Assembly: GCA_043802925.1 (NCBI GenBank)
Contig: JAZDKP010000222.1
Coordinates: forward strand, 1-23,439
Length of the DNA stretch: 23,439 nucleotides
Reading direction: 5' to 3'
Source: JAZDKP01 sp043802925
GTDB taxonomy: Bacteria > Fibrobacterota > OXYB2-FULL-49-7 > JAEUSG01
Both the position numbers and the translations under genes were made by a program. Positions within the stretch are counted from its first letter, which is position 1; each line of letters starts with the position of its first letter. A model generated the notes under the pieces. It was not told where the DNA came from. It saw only the letters and a list, made by a program, of their open reading frames with translations, and ran no database searches. Shown one piece after another: positions 12,918 through 20,628 of this stretch.

Positions 12918-15410
12918 ATGGAAACAAATGATTCCAATGATTTATTGAAGGACCTCGACACCAAGCTCGGCATCCGTCGGCCCCATGTTTCCGAAAGCGT
13001 GGGCGCGGTCGATGTTTTCAATCTGTCACGGGACCTCCAGCAACGCGAAAGCGCGGAAGATGCGCTTCAGCGCGAACATGCTTTCCTCGAAAGCGTCATC
13101 CAGACCGCGCAGACCATCATTCTTGTGGTGGACCCCGAGGGTCGTATTGTCCTCTTCAACGCCTATATGGCCGACATCTCGGGTTGGAAGCTCGAGGATG
13201 TCAAGGGACTTGACTGGTGCGACACCTTCGTCCCCGAAGTCCGGCGCGTAATCTTCCGTGCGCAGTTCGGCCGATCGCTTTCGCGGAACCGGACAACAAC
13301 ACGCTCCAACGTGTATCCCATTCTCACCAAGGACGGACGCTTGCGTGATATTGAGTGGTTTGACCGCCTGCTCGAGGACCGGAACGGCGCGGTCATTGGC
13401 GTCCTCGCCATCGGGCAGGACATCACCGACCGGCGGCGCGCGCAGGAACTGCTGGCCACCAGCCAGGAACGCTACCGCCGGCTGCTTGAGTCCGTCACGG
13501 ACTACGTGTACACTGTCAAGGTCGAGTTTGGCCGCGCGGTCTCGACCCTGCACGGCCCGGGCTGCGAGGCGGTCACGGGTTATGTCCCGCAGGACTACCA
13601 GGAGGACCCCAACCTCTGGTACCAGATGATCTATGCGGAGGATCGCACCGCGGTCATCGAACAGGCGTCCTCGGCCATCGCCGGTCAAAACCCGTTGCCC
13701 ATTGAGCACCGGATCCTTCACAAGGACGGATCCATCCGCTGGATCCGTAACACCATCGTCATACGCCGCGATGACGCGGGCCGCGTCATCCTGTACGAGG
13801 GTGTCATCATTAACATCACGGAGCGCAAGCGGACCGAGGAAAAGCTCCAGGACGAGGAACGCTTTCTTTCCAACATTTTCACCAGTGTGCAGGATGGCAT
13901 CACGGTCATTGACAGCGATATGGGCATTATCCGGGTCAACCCGAAAATGGAACAGTGGTTCAGCCACGCCCTTCCGCTCGCGGGCAAAAAATGCTACGAG
14001 GCCTTCCACGGCCGTAAAGAACGCTGTGAACTATGCCCCACCATCCATACGCTTAATACCGGCCAGGCCGCCTATGAGGTGGTGCCCAAGCGCGACGCCA
14101 ACAACCAGGTTGTGGGTTGGTTCGACCTCTATTCATTCCCCTTCCGCGACCAGGCCACGGGCGCCATGAAGGGGGTCATCGAGTACGTGCGCGATATCAC
14201 CGAGCGCCGCAAGACCGAGACCGAGCTGGAAAAACGCAACCTCGACCTCATGCGCGCCAATGAAAACCTCGAGCGGCTTCAGATGGCCAAGGATGAGTTT
14301 CTGGCCATGATCAGCCACGACCTCCGCACCCCACTCGTCACCGGTCTCGGTTACGTGGACATGCTGCTGAACGGCGAGTTCGGCCCCCTCAGCGAGGATG
14401 CGGGTTCGGGCATGAAGGTGGCGCTCCGCAACCTCAAGCGCCTCCAGACGCTCATCGACGATGTGCTCAACTACCAGACCGTGAGCATGCAGAACTACCG
14501 CGAGCGGCTGACCCTGGCCCCCATCGACCTCCAACGGCTCTATCGCGAATGCGCCTCCGAACTCTGCATCCGATGCGGCCGGCCCGCGGACAGCGTCACC
14601 CTTGACATGCCGCAGGACCTGCCTCCGGTCCTGGGCAACATCGACATGATCCGCCGCGTCCTTGCCAACCTGCTCAACAACGCGCACAAGCACGCGGGCG
14701 CGAACGCCCATATCACGCTCTCCGCGCACCCCGTGGACAACCACCGCGTCCAACTGGGCATCCGCGACAACGGGCCGGGCATGCCGCCCGACATCCGCGT
14801 GCGCGCGTTCGAGTCTTTTGTCAAGTCCGGTAAAAGCCGCGACGGCTCCGGTCTGGGCCTGGCCATCGTGCGCTATATCGTCAAGGCGCACGGCAGCGAA
14901 GCCCAGCTCGAAAGCGAGGAAGGCCGGGGCACCGTTATCCACTTCACCCTGCCCGTGGCCCAAAGTGCGGCCCCGGCTGTCGCGCCCGCGGGCCCGGCGC
15001 TGGCCGTTCCAGAGTCCGAGCCCTTGGCCCGCGTGGGTGCGCGCGTGCTGGTGGTGGACGACGATCCCGACACGCTTGAGTTTGTGGGGCTCCTGCTCGA
15101 CAAGCACGGGTACCGCGTGCTCCCGGCCCCCTCGTCCGAGGAGGCGCTGGTACTTTTGGAGAATGCGGTCATAGACCTGGCGCTTATTGACATGACCCTA
15201 GGGGGCATGGACGGCGTGGAACTCTGCCGTCGCCTCAAGGAAAAGTACCGCAGCCGTGATTTGCCCGTCTATATGTTCACGGCGCGCGCGGACGAGTCGG
15301 CCCGCAGACGCGCCGAGGACGCGGGGTGCGACGGCTACATCATCAAGCCCATCACCATGGATGCCTTTTTGCACACACTGCAAATGGCCCTCGTCAAAAA
15401 CAGCAAATAA
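12918..15410 (+). CDS. Hybrid sensor histidine kinase: PAS-PAS-PAS-HisKA-HATPase-REC
   Basis: An 830-residue soluble-looking kinase with no transmembrane segment, so it probably senses a cytoplasmic signal. PAS domains span about 55-170, 185-301 and 315-430, each ending in a PAC motif such as GQDITDRRRA, INITERKRTE and VRDITERRKT. PAS3 carries a Cys cluster C359, C370 and C373 (GKKCYEAFHG and CELCP), a recurrent PAS variant that may bind metal or sense redox. The H-box FLAMISHDLRTPLV contains H467. The ATPase has an N-box (NLLNNAHKH near 587), DNGPGMP and GSGLGLAIV. A C-terminal receiver follows a Pro/Ala linker, with acidic pocket D713-D715, phospho-acceptor D758 and K810. The ending at the receiver, with no HPt in the window, implies a separate phosphotransfer partner. 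The cyclophilin gene follows 23 bases downstream. Confidence 0.95.
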   Translation: METNDSNDLLKDLDTKLGIRRPHVSESVGAVDVFNLSRDLQQRESAEDALQREHAFLESVIQTAQTIILVVDPEGRIVLFNAYMADISGWKLEDVKGLDWCDTFVPEVRRVIFRAQFGRSLSRNRTTTRSNVYPILTKDGRLRDIEWFDRLLEDRNGAVIGVLAIGQDITDRRRAQELLATSQERYRRLLESVTDYVYTVKVEFGRAVSTLHGPGCEAVTGYVPQDYQEDPNLWYQMIYAEDRTAVIEQASSAIAGQNPLPIEHRILHKDGSIRWIRNTIVIRRDDAGRVILYEGVIINITERKRTEEKLQDEERFLSNIFTSVQDGITVIDSDMGIIRVNPKMEQWFSHALPLAGKKCYEAFHGRKERCELCPTIHTLNTGQAAYEVVPKRDANNQVVGWFDLYSFPFRDQATGAMKGVIEYVRDITERRKTETELEKRNLDLMRANENLERLQMAKDEFLAMISHDLRTPLVTGLGYVDMLLNGEFGPLSEDAGSGMKVALRNLKRLQTLIDDVLNYQTVSMQNYRERLTLAPIDLQRLYRECASELCIRCGRPADSVTLDMPQDLPPVLGNIDMIRRVLANLLNNAHKHAGANAHITLSAHPVDNHRVQLGIRDNGPGMPPDIRVRAFESFVKSGKSRDGSGLGLAIVRYIVKAHGSEAQLESEEGRGTVIHFTLPVAQSAAPAVAPAGPALAVPESEPLARVGARVLVVDDDPDTLEFVGLLLDKHGYRVLPAPSSEEALVLLENAVIDLALIDMTLGGMDGVELCRRLKEKYRSRDLPVYMFTARADESARRRAEDAGCDGYIIKPITMDAFLHTLQMALVKNSK

Positions 15411-15433
15411 GAATATCAGGAGGAGACAGCACC

Positions 15434-16114
15434 ATGAAAGCGTTCCTGGCCATGACCGTTGCGATCCTGTTCTTTACGGGTTGCGGCCGCGAGGAGATTG
15501 AACTTCTCACCGAACAGAATGCAGGACTCAAGTCCGAAGCGCAGGGCCTGAAAATCGCGCTCGAAAAGGCGAAACCGGCCGAGGCGCGGATGGGCGAACT
15601 TGCTGAAAAGCTGAAAGGGATCTCGGCCCGCATCTTTACCAACTATGGTGAAATCGCGGTCGCGTTCAAGCCCGACAAGGCGCCGCTCCATTGCCTTATG
15701 TTCATTACGCGCGCGGAGTGCGGCTACTACAACAACACGCAGTTCCACCGGGTCATCAAGGGCTTCATGATCCAGGGCGGGGACCCCCACTCCAAGGACA
15801 AGGATCCCTTCAACGACGGCTCGGGCGGTCCGCTCGTCCAGATTCCCCACGAGTTCAACGAGGTCCATCACGGCCGCGGCCTGCTTTCCATGGCACGCGT
15901 GGGCTCCACGGAGTATGGCGCGGGGTCGCAGTTCTTCATTATGCACGGCGACAACGCAAGCCTCGACCGGCAGTACACGGTCTTTGGCGAGGTGACCCAG
16001 GGCATGGACGTGGTCGATAAAATCGCCGAGGCGCCCGTGGAAAAGAAGGACTCCCGGCGCATGGACCATCCCATCCAGCCGGTCATCATACAGCGGATCG
16101 ACGTATTCCGCTGA
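15434..16114 (+). CDS. Cyclophilin-type peptidylprolyl isomerase lipoprotein
   Basis: The ATG at 15434 has an AGGAGGAGA Shine-Dalgarno eight bases upstream and gives 226 residues. The N-terminus MKAFLAMTVAILFFTGC is a lipoprotein signal with C17 as the likely lipidated Cys. A charged heptad-like segment (about 20-58, LLTEQNAGLKSEAQGLKIAL) predicts a short coiled coil, a spacer often seen in periplasmic lipoproteins. The isomerase domain covers about 60-225: FHRVIKGFMIQGGDP with the catalytic Arg, GLLSMARVG, GAGSQFFIM and LDRQYTVFGEVTQGMDVVD. The drug-contacting Trp of human CypA is Tyr here, as in many bacterial cyclophilins. It should aid folding of envelope proteins by proline isomerisation in the periplasm. 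The gene converges with the DUF5107 gene with 27 bases between stops and no clear terminator. Confidence 0.92.
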   Translation: MKAFLAMTVAILFFTGCGREEIELLTEQNAGLKSEAQGLKIALEKAKPAEARMGELAEKLKGISARIFTNYGEIAVAFKPDKAPLHCLMFITRAECGYYNNTQFHRVIKGFMIQGGDPHSKDKDPFNDGSGGPLVQIPHEFNEVHHGRGLLSMARVGSTEYGAGSQFFIMHGDNASLDRQYTVFGEVTQGMDVVDKIAEAPVEKKDSRRMDHPIQPVIIQRIDVFR

Positions 16115-16141
16115 AAAAACACACTCCCCTCACCTTGACCG

Positions 16142-19100
16142 CTAAGGCAGGTTCCCTTTCACAATTTCCGACAACAGGAGCCGCGTGAGGCCGGACTCGT
16201 GTTCTTTCACCGGCATGTCTTTCCCTATCGGGGCACCGGCCTTTTCCCCGAGTACGGCCCGCAGATGCGCGCGCGTGAGCGCCGGAAGGCCGGGCTCCGC
16301 AAGCGCGGCGCGGAACCGCTTGGACATGGCATCGGCTTCGGCCGTGCGCCCCAGCTTCTTAAGCGCGAGGAAAGCATAGGCGTCGTGATAGCTGACGTCG
16401 CGTTGGGTCTGGTTTGCGGCGGCGAAAGGTTTCCATTCCACCACGGCCCGGTAGGCTTCCATCGCTTCCGCGCGCTTCCCGAGTGCTTCAAGTGTTTTTC
16501 CCCGGATGAAATTTGTCTGAAACCCCTCCATGCCGTAATTGCTCTCCTCGGCATTGAGGTTGGCCGGGAATATCATGGAAGAATCCGCGCGCGCCAGGGC
16601 CTCGACCGGTTTGCCGGCCTTGAGCAGGTCCCGCGCCCACAGCAGTGAATTGTTCCACCAGACCGCGCGCATGCCGCTGCCGCCTTCCCATGTGTGGTAC
16701 TCGCGCCGCAGCAGGCCTTCTTTCGCGTCCGCAAACCGGCCCGCTTCCATGTCACCTATGATAATGGCCTCTTCCAACGCTTCGCTGACGCAGGGACCCG
16801 CGGCAGTCTTGACGCTTAACAGCAGGGCGCGTCGTTCCGCACAGGGCTCTCCATTCCGGATGAGCAGGTCATTCAGCGGCAGTGCGGCCTCCTGCAGGCC
16901 GGGTTCGCAGAGGAGCGCGGCTTTCAGTTCAGAGATTGCCCTTGAGGCCGGTTCGTTCAGGAGTTCATATACCGTTGCCAAAACCGCATGGGGCCAGGCG
17001 CCCGCGGTTTTCAGCCGGACCGCGGCTTCCAGCTCGGCCCGCGCTTCGTTCAACCGTCCCATAAATACATAATAGCAGCCCAGCAGGTGGCGCGCGGCCG
17101 CATCACCGGGGTTGTGCTGGATGGCGTCGCGCAGAACGGTCTCATCCAGCGGTGTGAACGGAAAGACGCCGGCCACGTCGGTACGCATCCCGGCAAGCGT
17201 GTCGGTTTTATCGAGACTGCGGCGGAGCCAGTTCAGCAGGTAGCGGGCGAGGGGGTCGGAGAGCAGCGCAGGTTCGCGCAGAAGCACGGCCTCGGCGTCC
17301 GCGAGGCCGCCTGCTGCGATGACGGGCTCCAGGAGCGCCTGCCATTGACCGAACTCCGGCCGGGGCAGAACCGCACTTTCGAATGAAACGGCACGCGGGC
17401 CCTGGATGAGCGCGGAGGCCAGGAAGGCGGCCGGGAACTTTTTCACGACTTTTTCCGCGGCCTCCTGGGCCAGGAGTTTTTTACCCGACAGCCGGAGCAC
17501 CAGCGCTTCCATGGACAGGGGCTCCGGATCCTCGGGCGAAAAATATGCGGCCTCCCGGAAGTTGGCCAGCGCTTGTGCATAATTCTTGTCCTGTGCGGCC
17601 AGAAGTCCAAGTTGGTACCGGCAGGCTGCGGAAAAACAGTTCATCCGGAGCGCCTGCCTGAAAAAACTTTCGGCCAGCTTTGTCCGCCCTTTACGGGCGA
17701 ATGCGAGCCCCTGCAGGTAGTCCAGCTCCGGATCGTGCTGCGCGCGGAAAAAATAGACGGCCTTCCGGAAAAGTGCGATCGCGGAATCAGTCTCCCCGCG
17801 CTCAAGCCGCACGCGGCCCGCGGCCTTTGCGAGCAGGAAGGAATGGGGGAACCGGGCAAGCCCCTTGAAATAGGCGTCCGCAGCCCCGGCCTTTTTATAG
17901 AGCAGTTCGGCCTCAACCCCTTTTTGGAGCCAGCCTTCGGACGAAGCGGAGTCCATGGCCGCCTCGGGATAGCTTCCCACCGTGTCCACGGTGACGTTAC
18001 GGTATTGCCCGTCCGTGTACTCGAGGATGACTGTGCTGTCAAGTCCCCGGATGCGCGCCGTGTATGGGCCGCTTGCGCGCGGGAGGCGCCATCCGAAGGA
18101 GAGGACACCCCTATCGGGTGAAAGCAGCGTACGTTTTGACGCGAGAATGCGTCCGTTTGCGAGGATTTCGACCATGCCGCCCGGCAGTTCCGCGAAGGCG
18201 TTTACGCCCACGTGCACGCTGTCATCGCCCGAGGCCAGTGCTTTGATTTCAAGCGACAATGCCGCGTCGGGTGACCCCGCCTTAAACCCGCCGATGCCCC
18301 GCACCGGCATCCAGTACTCGGTGAAGGAGACGCCTTCGCGCGGCGCGAGCCAGGCCAGGGTCTCCTGGTCCTTGAAGAGCCCGGCCTGCAGTTCAATGTA
18401 ATCCCCGCCCGAGTCCGAGAGGCGTTTGCACCAGTTTTTACCGGGGGGCGCCTGACCCCACGACCAGAACTTGCGGTAGGGCAGGAGATCGCGGTCGGCC
18501 CAGTGGAAGGCGCCGAAGTCCTTCGCATGGTCATAGTATCCCATAAAAGGTTCGAGGTCGTCGCGGGTAAAGCGCGAGTACATGTAGCGCGTCTGGTTTT
18601 TGTACCATGAAAGGTCGCCCTCCTCGTCCACGGGCCAGGATTTAATCCAGGGCGAACCGTGCGTGGAGGCCTTGGCCGAGGGGAGGATGATTTCGGTGTT
18701 GTCGTTGGCCGGGACCGCGGCGTTGCACCAGAAATAGAGGGGCCGGGGAAAGTCCGTGGCGTTTTGGAGACGCATGCGGACCTCGAGGCGGGCGGTGCCG
18801 GGCCGGAGCACAATTTCCGCGGTCCAGTCGAGGCCGCCGTTGTATTCGCGGTCGTTTAAGACCACGGAGGCGCTGCGATCCGGGTTCCGAACAATCCGCG
18901 CGTTCACGGGCCGGAGCGAACTCGGGGTATGGCCGCGCACCGGGCCGTTGAACTCGAGCCCGAAGGCGCACCAGGCGCCCGTGAGTCCGATGAGGGATTT
19001 TTTCAGTTCCGGGTTGGCGAAAAAGAGGTCGTGCCCGGTCTTCTTGTCAATGACCGAATAGACATGCCCACCCAGTTCGGGCAGCACCGTGATCTTCAGG

Positions 19101-19351
19101 TTTTCGTTCTCCAGGCAAAGGGCCCGGAAGGGGGTGGCTTTAAGCGCGTAGTCGAGGTTGGTCTGGAGCCGGTAAGGGTACAGGCCCCGGCTGGTGAGCG
19201 GGAACTGGGGCGCATTATTGGGACAGGCCTCGCGGTTGGTCTTGAGCAGGATTGTGCTTTCGTAGGCGATGACCTTGCGCTCGCGGCAGCCGGGCAGGGA
19301 GAGCGCGAGTGCGAGGAGCAGGGCGGTCAGAATCCGGCCCGGACGGTCCAT
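16142..19351 (-). CDS. Large DUF5107 lipoprotein with C-terminal TPR array
   Basis: The ATG at 19351, five bases after AGGAGG, gives 1069 residues; an upstream in-frame start inside the terminator hairpin is rejected. The signal MDRPGRILTALLLALALSLPGC makes C22 the lipidated residue. Residues about 75-385 are a DUF5107 domain, a beta-sandwich related to galactose mutarotase and glycoside hydrolase folds: LKITVLPELGGHVYSVIDKK, NPELKKSLIGLTGAW and GLEFNGPVRGHTPSSLRPV. Many acidic and aromatic residues (WSWGQAPPGKNWC, EYWMPVRGIGG) fit carbohydrate binding or hydrolysis. A beta-rich linker follows at about 390-480. TPR-like helical pairs cover about 490-690 and 720-1040 (AALRMNCFSAACRYQLGLLA type). 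DUF5107-TPR proteins are common near polysaccharide utilisation genes in Bacteroidetes. The activity is not established here. The terminator just upstream separates it from the barrel gene. Confidence 0.88.
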   Translation of the reverse strand: MDRPGRILTALLLALALSLPGCRERKVIAYESTILLKTNREACPNNAPQFPLTSRGLYPYRLQTNLDYALKATPFRALCLENENLKITVLPELGGHVYSVIDKKTGHDLFFANPELKKSLIGLTGAWCAFGLEFNGPVRGHTPSSLRPVNARIVRNPDRSASVVLNDREYNGGLDWTAEIVLRPGTARLEVRMRLQNATDFPRPLYFWCNAAVPANDNTEIILPSAKASTHGSPWIKSWPVDEEGDLSWYKNQTRYMYSRFTRDDLEPFMGYYDHAKDFGAFHWADRDLLPYRKFWSWGQAPPGKNWCKRLSDSGGDYIELQAGLFKDQETLAWLAPREGVSFTEYWMPVRGIGGFKAGSPDAALSLEIKALASGDDSVHVGVNAFAELPGGMVEILANGRILASKRTLLSPDRGVLSFGWRLPRASGPYTARIRGLDSTVILEYTDGQYRNVTVDTVGSYPEAAMDSASSEGWLQKGVEAELLYKKAGAADAYFKGLARFPHSFLLAKAAGRVRLERGETDSAIALFRKAVYFFRAQHDPELDYLQGLAFARKGRTKLAESFFRQALRMNCFSAACRYQLGLLAAQDKNYAQALANFREAAYFSPEDPEPLSMEALVLRLSGKKLLAQEAAEKVVKKFPAAFLASALIQGPRAVSFESAVLPRPEFGQWQALLEPVIAAGGLADAEAVLLREPALLSDPLARYLLNWLRRSLDKTDTLAGMRTDVAGVFPFTPLDETVLRDAIQHNPGDAAARHLLGCYYVFMGRLNEARAELEAAVRLKTAGAWPHAVLATVYELLNEPASRAISELKAALLCEPGLQEAALPLNDLLIRNGEPCAERRALLLSVKTAAGPCVSEALEEAIIIGDMEAGRFADAKEGLLRREYHTWEGGSGMRAVWWNNSLLWARDLLKAGKPVEALARADSSMIFPANLNAEESNYGMEGFQTNFIRGKTLEALGKRAEAMEAYRAVVEWKPFAAANQTQRDVSYHDAYAFLALKKLGRTAEADAMSKRFRAALAEPGLPALTRAHLRAVLGEKAGAPIGKDMPVKEHESGLTRLLLSEIVKGNLP

Positions 19352-19363
19352 GGTTGCCTCCTG

Positions 19364-19393
19364 TAAAAACGCCCCCTTGGAAAAAGGGGGCGT
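19364..19393 (-). terminator. Intrinsic terminator after the beta-barrel gene
   Basis: On the minus strand the 10-base stem ACGCCCCCTT / AAGGGGGCGT with a five-base loop (19369-19393) is followed directly by TTTTT (19364-19368). It lies 27 bases after the barrel stop. It also lies just before the AGGAGG Shine-Dalgarno of the DUF5107 gene, so it may act as a partial terminator setting the expression of that gene. Confidence 0.75.
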
Positions 19394-19420
19394 CAAAAGT
19401 TCTACGCACGTAAGGCCGGT

Positions 19421-20236
19421 TCAGAACTTGTCAACATAAACAATGCGCATTTCGCGCATCAGGCCCGGGTGCGTGCCCTGGACGTCCTTGTTCTCGAGCA
19501 GGTCCTTGAAGTCGATTTCAAGCACAAAGCTTTTGACAACGGCCCAGCGCACACAGGCGTTGAGGTAGCCGTGGAAAGGGTTGCGGTCGTGGTTGTCATC
19601 GAGCCCGAGGTCGTATTCGCACATAAGGCTCAGTTCATCGTTGATGCTTTTGTCGATGCCGATACTGCCGTTGAGGACGCGATTGGACGGGGCCCCGTCC
19701 AGCGCGCCCTCGGTTTCGGCCTGGTTGTCGACCGCGCTGTAATTGACCTCGGCGTGGAGGCCGAGCGGCTGGCCCAGGAGCAGGTAGCTTTTTGAAAGGA
19801 CGCCGAAGAGGCCTTTGGACTTGAAGTAAAAACGGGGGAAGTAGGTGTTGTCCCCGATTTTCTCGAACTTTTTATAGAACTTGCCCGCGCCTTCGGAATC
19901 GAAGCCGATGGCGAGCCCGGGCAGGTAGTAGGATTCTTCCATGAGGCGGTACTTGATGAAACCGCCCGGAAAGGACTGCCCGCGGATGTCGGTGTTGCCG
20001 ATGACGCCGGTCATGGCATAGGCGATGCCGATGGAGAAGCGGTTGGTAAGGCCCACGCCCACAAAGGTGCTGAGGCCCCCTTCGGCGAAGAACTTGAAGT
20101 CAAGTTCGTAGCAACCCCGGGGCAGGGCGCCGGCTGTGTGCATATCAATGAGTTTTCGGGGCTGGAATTTAGAGCCGCTTTCGGTCTGCGCAAAGAGCAG
20201 TCCAGCGAGCGCAAAGAGCAGGAAAAAAGCCTTCAT
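19421..20236 (-). CDS. Probable outer-membrane beta-barrel protein
   Basis: A 271-residue exported protein. The signal peptide MKAFFLLFALAGLLFAQ has a cleavage site near A16. The mature chain is a series of alternating amphipathic strands (FVGVGLTNRFSIGIAYAM, YLLLGQPLGLHAEVNYSA, LSLMCEYDLGLD, YLNACVRWAVVKSFVLEIDF). It ends in VYVDKF, with the C-terminal Phe recognised by the BAM machinery. About 10-12 strands can be guessed. I recognise no named family, though small DUF-type barrel proteins of FCB bacteria look alike. The gene overlaps the CxxCxGxG lipoprotein gene by four bases (ATGA) and has a strong AAGGAGGT Shine-Dalgarno, so it is translated from the same message. The terminator at 19364-19393 ends the unit. 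Confidence 0.75.
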   Translation of the reverse strand: MKAFFLLFALAGLLFAQTESGSKFQPRKLIDMHTAGALPRGCYELDFKFFAEGGLSTFVGVGLTNRFSIGIAYAMTGVIGNTDIRGQSFPGGFIKYRLMEESYYLPGLAIGFDSEGAGKFYKKFEKIGDNTYFPRFYFKSKGLFGVLSKSYLLLGQPLGLHAEVNYSAVDNQAETEGALDGAPSNRVLNGSIGIDKSINDELSLMCEYDLGLDDNHDRNPFHGYLNACVRWAVVKSFVLEIDFKDLLENKDVQGTHPGLMREMRIVYVDKF

Positions 20237-20628
20237 TGGACCTCCTTCTTCGCGGTGTCAGGTGCGGGAGCTGCATTGCCTTCGGGAAGCGTGGGCGCAA
20301 TCGGGACATACTTTCCCGTGCCCTTGCACTGCGTGCATTTGCCGATGCCGTCGCAATAATGGCATTTGCCCGTGCCCTGGCAGAAAGCGCAGACCTCTTC
20401 GTAGTAGGCGCCCTGTTTGCCGACCTGGCGTTTGCCTTTGCCCTGGCAGAAGGTGCAGGTCCCGTTTCCCTTGCAGTTGTAGCATTTGCCCGCAACGGCC
20501 TCCTGGCCGAGCGGCGTGCAGACGAGGCAGGCGTCCTTGTTGAAGCGGGGGGTTGTGTTTTCGACCTTTTTGCAGCCGGGGAGGGTCAGGAGGGCAGCAA
20601 GGCAGGTCAGGAGCAGGAATGTTTTCAT
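20233..20628 (-). CDS. Lipoprotein with DnaJ-type CxxCxGxG zinc-binding repeats
   Basis: A 131-residue lipoprotein. The signal MKTFLLLTCLAALLTLPGC makes C19 the lipidated residue. The mature part has six CxxC pairs (34/37, 49/52, 58/61, 80/83, 89/92, 98/101). The last five are full CxxCxGxG motifs: CYNCKGNG, CTFCQGKG, CAFCQGTG, CHYCDGIG and CTQCKGTG. This is the DnaJ/HSP40 zinc-finger repeat, where DnaJ itself has four, but without J-domain, substrate-binding domain or any cytoplasmic context. The tail is rich in Pro and Ala. It should be tethered in the periplasm or outer membrane, possibly binding Zn or acting in thiol chemistry; function unknown. It overlaps the aminotransferase stop by four bases and the barrel start by four bases. 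Confidence 0.82.
   Translation of the reverse strand: MKTFLLLTCLAALLTLPGCKKVENTTPRFNKDACLVCTPLGQEAVAGKCYNCKGNGTCTFCQGKGKRQVGKQGAYYEEVCAFCQGTGKCHYCDGIGKCTQCKGTGKYVPIAPTLPEGNAAPAPDTAKKEVQ

Noticed and set aside
13026..15107. Two long minus-strand frames (about 325 codons each) opposite the histidine kinase
   Set aside because: All kinase motifs lie on the + strand; the opposite frames show no domain pattern and follow from codon bias.
19352..19396. Upstream start for the DUF5107 lipoprotein
   Set aside because: It would place the start codon region within the terminator hairpin and put extra residues before a well-formed lipoprotein signal; the ATG at 19351 has a perfect Shine-Dalgarno.
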